From JAZNUH01 sp045592225 (lineage in GTDB: Bacteria > Bacillota > Clostridia > UMGS1883 > UMGS1540): 10,930 nucleotides of DNA. The notes under the pieces were generated by a model that made no database searches, was not told where the DNA came from, and worked only from the letters and a program-made list of their open reading frames with translations. Within the stretch, counting starts at the first letter, position 1; each line of letters starts with the position of its first letter. This document shows positions 1 through 5,618 of the stretch, in pieces. Both the position numbers and the translations under genes were made by a program. The stretch spans positions 1 through 10,930 of the forward strand of contig JAZNUH010000002.1 in the NCBI GenBank assembly GCA_045592225.1. Reading direction: 5' to 3'.

Positions 1-1
1 T

Positions 2-337
2 GCGGTAGAGGTTGCAGTGGGCAGAAAGCTTGGCATCTTAAAGGGTGTAGGCGGAGATATGTTCAATCCCGAAACACCTATTACAAGACAGGACCTCATG
101 GTAATCTGTGCACGCGGAATGAGACTTGCAAAGGAATTTGCAGAAGCAGACGGCACACAGCTTGACGCATTCTCTGACAAGGCACTCATTGCTGACTACG
201 CAAAGGCAGATATGTCTGCAATGGTACGCGACGGCATAGTTCTTGGTAACGCTGACGGTACAGTAAATCCCCTTGGTAACACAACAAGAGCCGAAGCAGC
301 AGTTATCATGAGCAGAATAGTAAACTGGAACAAATAA
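2..337 (+). CDS. SLH-domain surface protein, 3' end only
   Basis: This is the C-terminal end of an exported or cell-wall-attached protein with S-layer homology (SLH) domains. The frame is open to the left edge, so the true start lies outside the window; the GTG at 17 is simply an internal valine codon. Two SLH-type repeats are visible. The first has LGILKGVGGDMFNPETPITR followed by a helix. The second runs from FSDKALIADYAKADM through DGTVNPLGNTTRAEAAVIM. The recurring NP...(I/T)TR(A/Q)(E/D) signature is typical of SLH. SLH domains bind pyruvylated secondary cell-wall polysaccharide, so the whole protein is probably displayed on the cell surface, but its effector part is not visible and its function cannot be named. 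The repeats lie at the extreme C-terminus, a common position for anchors. The gene ends with TAA and is followed 29 bp later by a strong terminator, so it belongs to a separate upstream unit. Confidence 0.85.
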   Translation, partial: AVEVAVGRKLGILKGVGGDMFNPETPITRQDLMVICARGMRLAKEFAEADGTQLDAFSDKALIADYAKADMSAMVRDGIVLGNADGTVNPLGNTTRAEAAVIMSRIVNWNK

Positions 338-366
338 TACACTAACTTTTTTCATAGAATCCTCTG

Positions 367-401
367 AAAAACCCTGCAGATTTGTCTGCAGGGTTTTTCT
401 T
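367..401 (+). terminator. Rho-independent terminator after the SLH gene
   Basis: A perfect 14-bp stem (367-380 pairing with 385-398) encloses a 4-nt loop (tttg). The core of each arm contains CTGCAG, and the outer five pairs are A-T, so the 3' arm itself supplies the U-tract, continuing into tctt. A run of A on the 5' side means the structure could also work weakly in reverse, but no minus-strand gene approaches it. A second, weaker inverted repeat (CTTCGGT at 399-405 with ACCGAAG at 426-432) follows immediately. Confidence 0.93.
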
Positions 402-485
402 CGGTTTATACACAAAAGTTGCCTGACCGAAGCTTTGGAAATAGAAAAAAGCAGTAGAGTATAAAGGTTATATAAAAATCTGTTG

Positions 486-514
486 TTGCAATATGCAAAA
501 AACTGTGATATAAT
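486..514 (+). promoter_or_regulatory. Promoter of the regulator/acyl-CoA synthetase unit
   Basis: A near-consensus housekeeping sigma promoter is visible: -35 TTGCAA at 486-491, a 17-bp spacer, and a perfect -10 TATAAT at 509-514 preceded by TGA (506-508), an extended -10 element. Transcription would start near 521, giving an untranslated leader of only about 27 nt before the GTG at 548. The -35 box is one arm of an inverted repeat (TTGCA-ATA-TGCAA, 486-498), a candidate operator. Confidence 0.8.
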
Positions 515-534
515 TAATTGATAAAATAATGAGT

Positions 535-540
535 AGGAGG
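535..540 (+). promoter_or_regulatory. Ribosome binding site that decides the regulator start
   Basis: AGGAGG at 535-540 is a full Shine-Dalgarno sequence. It is 7 nt from the GTG at 548 but only 1 nt from the in-frame ATG at 542, so GTG 548 is the physically sensible start. Confidence 0.75.
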
Positions 541-547
541 AATGAAC

Positions 548-1102
548 GTGAGCGAAAACATAAAAAAAGTTGCAATGAGAATACGCGAACTGCGTGAAAT
601 TTCAGAAAAAACATCTGCAGAAATGGCAAAGGCATTAAATGTGCCCCATGAGGTCTATCTCGAATATGAAAGCGGCTCGACTGACATTCCTATAAGTGTG
701 TTATACGAGATTTCGGGTTGCCTGGGCATAAAGGTTTACGAGCTGTTATCAGGCGAAGCGCCTAAACTACAGGCATACCAGCACATCAAAGCAGGCAACG
801 GTCTGCGTATTGAGCGTAGTAAACAGTACGAATATCAGCATCTGGCTTATAACTTTATGGGCAACAAGGTTTTGCCTCTTATGGTAACTGTTGACCCTTC
901 TTCGGAAGGTGAAACCGTGCATACAAATATACACACAGGGCAGGAGTTTGACTATTGTCTGGAAGGTCGGATACTTATTGTGATAAACGGAAAAGAAATA
1001 ATACTTGAAGAAGGGGATTCGATTTACTACGATTCTTCTTATCCCCACGGAATGAAGGCAATAGGAGATAAGCCTGCTAAATTCATTGCGATAGTTATAT
1101 AG
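548..1102 (+). CDS. XRE-family HTH / cupin transcriptional regulator
   Basis: The predicted protein is a cytosolic DNA-binding regulator of 184 residues. Residues about 6-68 form an XRE-type helix-turn-helix domain: RIRELREISEKTSAEMAKAL, then a recognition-helix region and the YEISGCLGIKVYELL ending typical of the fold. Residues about 110-184 form a single cupin barrel. Cupin motif 1 is seen around H129-TGQEFDYCLEG (H129, E133, G140), and motif 2 around G156-DSIYYDSSYPHG (H167), so a metal or small-ligand site is plausible. HTH-cupin fusions usually sense a small molecule through the cupin and control a neighbouring metabolic gene. The next gene starts 13 bp after the stop and its ribosome binding site overlaps that stop, so the two are very likely cotranscribed. 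The natural inference is control of the acyl-CoA synthetase and of its own promoter by the free acid, acyl-CoA or acyl-AMP. I used GTG 548 rather than ATG 542 because of Shine-Dalgarno spacing. The ligand is unknown. Confidence 0.88.
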   Translation: MSENIKKVAMRIRELREISEKTSAEMAKALNVPHEVYLEYESGSTDIPISVLYEISGCLGIKVYELLSGEAPKLQAYQHIKAGNGLRIERSKQYEYQHLAYNFMGNKVLPLMVTVDPSSEGETVHTNIHTGQEFDYCLEGRILIVINGKEIILEEGDSIYYDSSYPHGMKAIGDKPAKFIAIVI

Positions 1103-1115
1103 GAGTGTAATTCAA

Positions 1116-2783
1116 ATGAAAGAACTGTTATCAAGATACGTAAAGAGAACCGAATTTAATTCATATGAAGATTTTCGGGATAATTTTAAAATTGACATAC
1201 CCGAAAACTTTAACTTCGGTTTTGATATAGTAGACGGATGGGCAGAAATTGAACCTGACCGCCGTGCTATGGTATGGTGTAACGATGACGGAGAAGAAAA
1301 AACGCTGACCTTTGGCGATTTTAAAAAGTATTCGGACAAAGCGGCTAACTTCTTTAAGTCATTGGGTATTAAAAAAGGTGATTACGTAATGGCGGTACTC
1401 AAAAGAAATTATGAGTATTGGATAGTTGCTATTGCGCTGCATAAAATAGGTGCGGTTTTAGTTCCTGCAACCAGCCAGCTTAAAACAAAGGATATGGTTT
1501 ACCGTATCAAAGCGGCAAACATAAAGCTTGTTGTCTGCACTGCAGATGAAGGACTGAACTCCGCAATGGAAGAAGCGGAAAAAACCTGTCCTCAGCTTAT
1601 CGGCAAGGTTTTGTGCCGCGGTGAAAGAGAAGGCTGGATTTCCTTTAACAAGGGAATGGAAGAGGCATCGGACGTATTCCCCCGCCCCACAGGCGACGAG
1701 GCGACCAAGAACTCCGACCCGCTTATTACCTATTTTACATCAGGTACATCGGGTTATCCCAAAATGGCACAGCATTGCCATACCTATCCTTTAGGACATA
1801 TTATTACCGCTAAATATTGGCAGAATGTTATTCCCGGACAACTGCATCTTACAGTTGCAGAAACCGGCTGGGCAAAGGCATCCTGGGGTAAAATGTACGG
1901 TCAGTGGATTTGCGGCGCAGTACACTTTGTTTACGATTACAGTGACCGCTTTGTTCCTACTGATTTACTTAAGAAAATACAGGAATACAAGGTTGCAACC
2001 TTCTGTGCACCTGCAACAATTTTCAGATTTATTATAAAAGAAGACCTGAAACAGTACGACCTTTCAAGCCTAAAGCATTGTTGTATAGCAGGTGAGCCCT
2101 TAAACCCCGAAGTATTCAGACAATTTGCAAACGAAACAGGACACCATCTGCGTGAAGGCTTTGGACAGAGCGAATCTGTTGTAATTATGGCAAACTTCCC
2201 CTGGTTCGATACACGTCCCGGTTCAATGGGTAAACCCTCACCCAGCTACGAGGTACATCTTCTTGACGATGATGGTAACGACTGCAAGGAAGGCGAGGTT
2301 GGACAGATTGCCATAAAGACCTCCGAAAGAATGCCTTACGGTCTGTTCACAGGCTATTATCTGGACCAGGAAAAGACCGATTCTGTATGGCACGACGGTT
2401 ATTACTACACAGGAGACCTTGCATGGAAGGATGAGGACGGCTACTACTGGTACGAAGGCAGAGCCGATGATATGATTAAGAGTTCGGGCTACCGTATAGG
2501 ACCCTTCGAGGTAGAAAGCGCACTTATGGAACATCCTGCGGTGCTTGAAACAGCCATCACGGCAGTACCTGATGAAATAAGAGGACAGGTTGTAAAGGCA
2601 ACAATAGTTCTTGCAAAGGGATATACTCCTTCTGAAGAGCTTAAAAAAGAATTGCAGAATCACGTTAAGGTAAGCACAGCGCCTTACAAATACCCCAGAA
2701 TTGTGGAATTTGTTGACGAGCTGCCCAAAACCTTCAGCGGCAAGATTATGAGAGTTAAGCTCCGCGAAAAAGATAATAAATAA
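1116..2783 (+). CDS. Acyl-CoA synthetase, medium-chain (MACS/ACSM-like) AMP-forming ligase
   Basis: This 555-residue cytosolic enzyme belongs to the adenylate-forming superfamily: it activates a carboxylic acid with ATP to acyl-AMP and transfers it to CoA. Motifs appear in order: phosphate-binding A3 loop YFTSGTSGYPK (206-216), GEPLNPEV (326-333), A5-like EGFGQSES (347-354), A7/A8 block with YTGD (431-434), DGYYWYEGRADDMIKSSGYR (441-460), and the C-terminal catalytic lysine in SGKIMR (K543). The stretch ETGWAKASWGKMYGQW (249-264) resembles the acyl pocket of mammalian ACSM and archaeal MacAcs-type medium- or branched-chain acyl-CoA synthetases more than that of classical acetyl-CoA synthetase. 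Length is normal for that group, and no signal peptide or membrane segment is seen. A propionate, butyrate, branched-chain or aromatic acid is likely, but sequence alone does not fix the substrate. The gene follows its probable regulator and is closed by a terminator, so it is not part of the ribosomal unit downstream. Many databases would label it acetyl-CoA synthetase. Confidence 0.9.
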   Translation: MKELLSRYVKRTEFNSYEDFRDNFKIDIPENFNFGFDIVDGWAEIEPDRRAMVWCNDDGEEKTLTFGDFKKYSDKAANFFKSLGIKKGDYVMAVLKRNYEYWIVAIALHKIGAVLVPATSQLKTKDMVYRIKAANIKLVVCTADEGLNSAMEEAEKTCPQLIGKVLCRGEREGWISFNKGMEEASDVFPRPTGDEATKNSDPLITYFTSGTSGYPKMAQHCHTYPLGHIITAKYWQNVIPGQLHLTVAETGWAKASWGKMYGQWICGAVHFVYDYSDRFVPTDLLKKIQEYKVATFCAPATIFRFIIKEDLKQYDLSSLKHCCIAGEPLNPEVFRQFANETGHHLREGFGQSESVVIMANFPWFDTRPGSMGKPSPSYEVHLLDDDGNDCKEGEVGQIAIKTSERMPYGLFTGYYLDQEKTDSVWHDGYYYTGDLAWKDEDGYYWYEGRADDMIKSSGYRIGPFEVESALMEHPAVLETAITAVPDEIRGQVVKATIVLAKGYTPSEELKKELQNHVKVSTAPYKYPRIVEFVDELPKTFSGKIMRVKLREKDNK

Positions 2784-2787
2784 ATCG

Positions 2788-2815
2788 AAAGGACACCTTA
2801 AAAGGTGTCCTTTTT
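2788..2815 (+). terminator. Rho-independent terminator after the acyl-CoA synthetase
   Basis: The stem AAAGGACACC-T / A-GGTGTCCTTT (2788-2798 with 2803-2813) encloses a short A-rich loop and runs into TTTTT (2811-2815). It lies four bases after the TAA of the synthetase gene, so it ends the two-gene unit cleanly. Confidence 0.92.
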
Positions 2816-2856
2816 GCTGATTTCATATAAAAATACAAAAAAATCAAAAAAAAAGC

Positions 2857-2885
2857 TTGCAAAATAAAATTTGGTATAGTATAAT
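2857..2885 (+). promoter_or_regulatory. Promoter of the rpsB-tsf unit
   Basis: The -35 box TTGCAA (2857-2862), a 17-bp AT-rich spacer and a perfect -10 TATAAT (2880-2885) match the architecture and -35 variant of the promoter at 486. A run of A (about 2837-2854) directly upstream of the -35 could serve as an UP element, fitting strong growth-linked expression. Transcription would start near 2892. Confidence 0.85.
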
Positions 2886-2891
2886 ATTCGA

Positions 2892-2988
2892 GATAAAATA
2901 CGCATGCTTTGTGAAGTTATGCCGGTTCCGTAAGGCGGTAGGGCTGATGAACAGGGCAGAGGTATAAAAACATATGGAGGTGGCATTT
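2892..2988 (+). promoter_or_regulatory. rpsB: 5' leader of rpsB mRNA, possible S2 autoregulatory region
   Basis: About 97 nt lie between the predicted transcription start and the rpsB start codon, longer than needed for initiation. The middle is notably GC-richer than its surroundings and contains short pairing options (GCC 2921-2923 with GGC 2934-2936; CTG 2944-2946 with CAG 2952-2954) and a direct repeat AGGGC spaced by 8 nt. S2 represses its own mRNA through a leader in several bacteria, so control here is plausible. However, I see no strong hairpin or U-tailed attenuator and cannot match it to a known leader family. Confidence 0.35.
2976..2982 (+). promoter_or_regulatory. rpsB: Ribosome binding site that decides the rpsB start
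   Basis: GGAGGTG at 2976-2982 is a strong Shine-Dalgarno sequence 6 nt before ATG 2989. The in-frame ATG at 2974 overlaps it and cannot be the start it serves. Confidence 0.85.
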
Positions 2989-3720
2989 ATGTCAGTAGTA
3001 GCAATGAAACAGTTATTAGAAGCAGGTGTTCACTTTGGTCACCAGACCAGAAGATGGAACCCCAAGATGGCCGAGTATATCTTTACCGAAAGAAACGGTA
3101 TCTATATCATCGACCTTCAGAAAACAGTTAAGAAGATTGAAGAAGCTTACAGCTTTATCCGTGAAGTAGCTGCAAACGGCGACGATATTCTTTTCGTTGG
3201 CACAAAGAAGCAGGCTCAGGATTCCATTAAGGAAGAAGCTGAAAGAATCGGTATGCATTTTGTTAACGCAAGATGGCTGGGCGGAATGCTTACAAACTTC
3301 AAAACAATCAAGAGAAGAATTGATCGTCTCTACCAGCTGAAGAAGATGGAAGAAGACGGCACATTCGAACTCCTTCCCAAGAAGGAAGTTATGAAGCTTC
3401 GCGGCGAAATGGAAAAACTCGAAAAATACCTCGGCGGTATCAAAGAAATGAAGAAGCTGCCCGGTGCTATGTTCGTAGTTGACCCCAAGAAAGAAAAAAT
3501 TGCTATCAGTGAAGCACACAAGCTCAACATCCCTGTTGTAGCTATCGTTGATACAAACTGTGATCCTGAAGAAGTTGACTATGTAATCCCCGGCAATGAC
3601 GACGCTATCCGTGCCGTAAAACTTATTGCTGAAACAATAGCTAACGCTGTTATCGAAGGCAGACAGGGCGAACAGAACGCTCCCGAAGCTGAAGAAGCAG
3701 AAGAAGCACAGGCTGAATAA
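2989..3720 (+). CDS. rpsB: 30S ribosomal protein S2
   Basis: S2 is a 243-residue protein that binds late to the 30S subunit and is needed for S1-type function and initiation. The start MSVVAMKQLLEAGVHFGHQT (1-20) is the universal S2 N-terminus. Other family landmarks are RRWNPKM (21-27), LFVGTKKQA (68-76), RWLGGMLTNF (95-104), the coiled-coil hairpin at about 105-155 rich in Lys and Glu, and IPVVAIVDTNCDPEEVDYVI (181-200) followed by PGNDDAIRA. The C-terminus ends in a short, strongly acidic Ala/Glu tail (about 231-243) that is variable in this family. Length is typical. The gene has its own promoter and a leader, and is followed by tsf after 96 bp, the classic rpsB-tsf pairing. All eight prolines use CCC or CCT, suggesting high-expression codon tuning. 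Identification is secure. Confidence 0.98.
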   Translation: MSVVAMKQLLEAGVHFGHQTRRWNPKMAEYIFTERNGIYIIDLQKTVKKIEEAYSFIREVAANGDDILFVGTKKQAQDSIKEEAERIGMHFVNARWLGGMLTNFKTIKRRIDRLYQLKKMEEDGTFELLPKKEVMKLRGEMEKLEKYLGGIKEMKKLPGAMFVVDPKKEKIAISEAHKLNIPVVAIVDTNCDPEEVDYVIPGNDDAIRAVKLIAETIANAVIEGRQGEQNAPEAEEAEEAQAE

Positions 3721-3816
3721 TTAAAAAATTACCCGAAAAGGTGAATTTGTTTTCGCAAAAGGTGATTTAAACTTATTAAGCGTCGCTTTGCGACGGATAG
3801 ATTAGGAGGAATTTGC
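3721..3816 (+). promoter_or_regulatory. Structured rpsB-tsf intercistronic region
   Basis: This 96-bp gap contains two near-copies of an AAAAGGTGA-containing motif (3736-3744 and 3757-3765, 21 bp apart) and a perfect 6-bp hairpin with a TTT loop (CGTCGC 3781-3786 with GCGACG 3790-3795). The hairpin is not followed by a T run, so it should not terminate. It sits 8 bases upstream of the AGGAGG (3804-3809) of tsf. It could set mRNA processing or the S2:EF-Ts expression ratio; that role is inferred. Confidence 0.4.
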
Positions 3817-4719
3817 ATGATTAGTGCAAGCGCAGTAAAAGATTTAAGAGAAAAAACCGGATGCGGTATGATGGATTGTAAAAAAGCTTTAACAGAAGCT
3901 AACGGCGATATGGAAAGAGCTATTGAGCTCCTTCGTGAAAAGGGTCTTGCAGCAGCAGCTAAAAAGGCCGGCCGTATTGCAGCAGAAGGTGTTGTTACAG
4001 CAGTTGTTGACGGAGCAACAGGCGTTGTTCTGGAAATCAACTCCGAAACAGACTTTGTTGCTAAAAACGCTGAATTCCAGAAATTTGTTTCTGATGTAGC
4101 AGAACTTATTATTGCTAAAAATCCTGCAGATGTTGATGCTCTGTATGCAGAAGCTCTCGAAGGCAAAACAGTAAGAGAAGTTCTTAACGACAAGATTGCT
4201 ACAATCGGTGAAAACATGAACATCAGAAGATTTGAAAGATACGAAGGCGTTCTGGAAGCTTACATCCACGGCGGCGGCAGAATCGGTGTTCTGGTTCAGT
4301 TCTCCCTCGAAGATGAATCCAAGAAGGATGCTCCTGAATTTAAAACATTTGCACGTGATATGGCTATGCAGGTTGCAGCAGCTATTCCCACATATGTAAG
4401 AAGAGAAGAAGTTCCTGCTGAAGTACTTGAAAAGGAAAAGGAAATTCTTACAGCTCAGGCTCTCAACGAAGGCAAACCCGCTAACATCGTTGAAAAAATG
4501 GTTGTTGGTAGAATTAACAAGTTCTACAAGGATGTATGTATCGTAGATCAGCCCTTCATAAAGGATCCCGATAAGTCTGTAACAGCTCTTATGAAGGAAG
4601 TTTCCGCTACAATCGGAACAAAGGTTGATATCGTTAAGTTTGCCCGTTTAGAAAAGGGTGAAGGTCTTGAAAAGAAAGAAGATAACTTCGCTGAAGAAGT
4701 AGCTTCCATGACAAAATAA
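3817..4719 (+). CDS. tsf: Translation elongation factor Ts
   Basis: EF-Ts is the cytosolic nucleotide-exchange factor that releases GDP from EF-Tu. The 300-residue product begins with the UBA-like N-terminal domain (MISASAVKDLREKTGCGMMD, then CKKALTEANGDMERAIELLR), the usual EF-Tu contact. The core signature ETDFVAKN (77-84) carries the conserved Asp-Phe pair that opens the EF-Tu magnesium site. A second core half follows (about 140-280) with GGRIGVLVQF and DIAMQVAAA-like sequence. Length is slightly above that of Bacillus subtilis EF-Ts, within the normal range for Clostridia. ATG 3817 is preceded by AGGAGG (3804-3809) with a 7-nt spacer, an excellent initiation site independent of S2 translation. 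A terminator lies about 75 bp after the stop, closing the rpsB-tsf unit. The residue before GMMDCKK is Cys rather than the commoner Ala, a conservative variation. Confidence 0.98.
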   Translation: MISASAVKDLREKTGCGMMDCKKALTEANGDMERAIELLREKGLAAAAKKAGRIAAEGVVTAVVDGATGVVLEINSETDFVAKNAEFQKFVSDVAELIIAKNPADVDALYAEALEGKTVREVLNDKIATIGENMNIRRFERYEGVLEAYIHGGGRIGVLVQFSLEDESKKDAPEFKTFARDMAMQVAAAIPTYVRREEVPAEVLEKEKEILTAQALNEGKPANIVEKMVVGRINKFYKDVCIVDQPFIKDPDKSVTALMKEVSATIGTKVDIVKFARLEKGEGLEKKEDNFAEEVASMTK

Positions 4720-4794
4720 GTCCGCACCACAGGTATAAAAGCAATTTTATAATGCGGAAAAGAAAATTTTGTAATAAAAAACGGTAACGAGATT

Positions 4795-4826
4795 AAGAAA
4801 TCCGCAGACACTGCGGATTTCTTTTT
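4795..4826 (+). terminator. Rho-independent terminator after tsf
   Basis: A 13-bp stem (4795-4807 with 4811-4823, core GAAATCCGCAG / CTGCGGATTTC) with a tight ACA loop runs into TTTTT (4822-4826). It separates rpsB-tsf from pyrH. The arm motif TCCGCA/TGCGGA occurs once more in each orientation upstream (4721-4726 and 4753-4758), allowing alternative pairing. Confidence 0.92.
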
Positions 4827-4837
4827 CATAGCGTACA

Positions 4838-4867
4838 TTTAAAGGATTTTTGCAAATAATGTAGAAT
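4838..4867 (+). promoter_or_regulatory. Weak candidate promoter for the pyrH operon
   Basis: Because a strong terminator precedes pyrH, a promoter is expected between 4827 and 4880. The best fit I see is TTTAAA (4838-4843), an 18-bp spacer, and TAGAAT (4862-4867), which would start transcription near 4874, just upstream of the ribosome binding site. Both boxes are imperfect. A TTGCAA at 4850-4855 resembles the -35 boxes used elsewhere in the window, but its matching -10 would leave no room for the ribosome binding site. Confidence 0.3.
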
Positions 4868-4879
4868 AATATATATGAT

Positions 4880-4885
4880 AAGGAG
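4880..4885 (+). promoter_or_regulatory. pyrH: Ribosome binding site that decides the pyrH start
   Basis: AAGGAG at 4880-4885 lies inside the longer open frame that begins at ATG 4875, so that ATG cannot be the start. The spacer is 10 nt to GTG 4896 and 4 nt to TTG 4890. The family N-terminus (MKPKYKRV) favours GTG 4896. Confidence 0.65.
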
Positions 4886-4895
4886 TGTGTTGACC

Positions 4896-5600
4896 GTGAA
4901 ACCAAAATACAAAAGAGTTATGATTAAAATAAGTGGTGAGGCCCTGGCGGGAAACAATGGTACAGGATTAGATTTTAAAACCATTACATCCATTGCACAG
5001 ACCATTGCAAAATGTGTTGCGTGCGGCGCGGAAATTGCCATGGTTGTAGGCGGCGGTAACTTCTGGAGAGGCAGAAGCGGCAAAGATATGGACAGAACAC
5101 GTGCTGATCATATGGGAATGCTGGCAACGGTTATCAACGCTCTGGCTTTGCAGGATGCATTGCTCGCTGAAAATGTAGACACAAGAGTGCAGACAGGTAT
5201 AGAAATGAAGCAGATTGCCGAGCCTTATATAAGAGGCAGAGCGGTACGCCATCTCGAAAAGGGCAGAGTTGTAATATTTGGTTGCGGCTCGGGTAATCCC
5301 TTCTTCTCAACCGATACAGCGGCGGCACTCAGAGCAGCAGAAATCAATGCAGATATTATTCTGCTTGCCAAAAAGGTAGACGGCGTATATGACAGCGACC
5401 CCAATGTAAACCCCAACGCGGTTAAATTTGACAAGCTGACATATATTGATGTTTTAAACAGAGGACTTGGTGTTATGGATTCAACAGCTACTTCGCTGTG
5501 CATGGATAACCATATCCCCATAAGAGTATTTGGATTGGAAAACCCCGAAAATATCTTAAAGGTACTTTGCGGTGAAAATATAGGAACTATTGTTGAATAA
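4896..5600 (+). CDS. pyrH: UMP kinase (uridylate kinase)
   Basis: PyrH phosphorylates UMP to UDP with ATP in the cytosol, the entry to all other pyrimidine nucleotides; the bacterial enzyme is a hexamer of the amino-acid-kinase fold, usually activated by GTP and inhibited by UTP. From GTG 4896 the protein is 234 residues, the usual length. Landmarks are KISGEAL (11-17), the glycine loop VVGGGNFWRG (50-59), R68-ADHMGMLAT in the UMP site, GNPFFSTDTAAALRA (133-147), KVDGVYDSDP (160-169) and MDSTATSLC (194-202). It heads a tightly packed run: frr starts 18 bp after the stop. A terminator directly upstream separates it from tsf, although the order rpsB-tsf-pyrH-frr is conserved across many bacteria. 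The start is the only uncertain point; TTG 4890 would add two residues. Confidence 0.96.
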   Translation: MKPKYKRVMIKISGEALAGNNGTGLDFKTITSIAQTIAKCVACGAEIAMVVGGGNFWRGRSGKDMDRTRADHMGMLATVINALALQDALLAENVDTRVQTGIEMKQIAEPYIRGRAVRHLEKGRVVIFGCGSGNPFFSTDTAAALRAAEINADIILLAKKVDGVYDSDPNVNPNAVKFDKLTYIDVLNRGLGVMDSTATSLCMDNHIPIRVFGLENPENILKVLCGENIGTIVE

Positions 5601-5618
5601 TAGAGAGGAGACACGAAA

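Noticed and set aside
399..432. Inverted repeat CTTCGGT/ACCGAAG after the SLH terminator as a second terminator or riboswitch
   Set aside because: It has a 20-nt unstructured loop and no T run; it overlaps the tail of the strong terminator and is probably incidental.
542..547. ATG 542 as the start of the XRE-cupin regulator
   Set aside because: It is only 1 nt after AGGAGG (535-540); GTG 548 has a normal 7-nt spacer and the added residues (Met-Asn) match nothing in the family.
1825..2037. Alternative-frame + strand open frame inside the acyl-CoA synthetase
   Set aside because: It is nested in a gene with intact motifs on both sides; there is no ribosome binding site or domain.
2904..2933. 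Nine-codon open frame in the rpsB leader (possible leader peptide)
   Set aside because: There is no ribosome binding site before it and no codon run suggestive of attenuation; a frame of this size is expected by chance.
2974..2988. ATG 2974 as the rpsB start
   Set aside because: It overlaps the ribosome binding site GGAGGTG and adds five residues before the universal S2 start at ATG 2989.
3016..3519. Long minus-strand open frames opposite rpsB, tsf, frr-uppS and others
   Set aside because: They lie entirely opposite well-identified genes, lack ribosome binding sites and recognisable domains, and have Cys/Phe/Ser-rich sequences typical of antisense shadows.
3781..3795. Hairpin before tsf as a terminator
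   Set aside because: The 6-bp stem is perfect but is followed by gatagattagg, not a T run, and tsf needs read-through.
4850..4879. TTGCAA (4850) with TATGAT (4874) as the pyrH promoter
   Set aside because: The transcription start would fall near 4886, after the ribosome binding site at 4880-4885, giving an untranslatable pyrH message.
4875..4895. ATG 4875 as the pyrH start
   Set aside because: The ribosome binding site AAGGAG lies inside this extension; the family N-terminus begins at GTG 4896.
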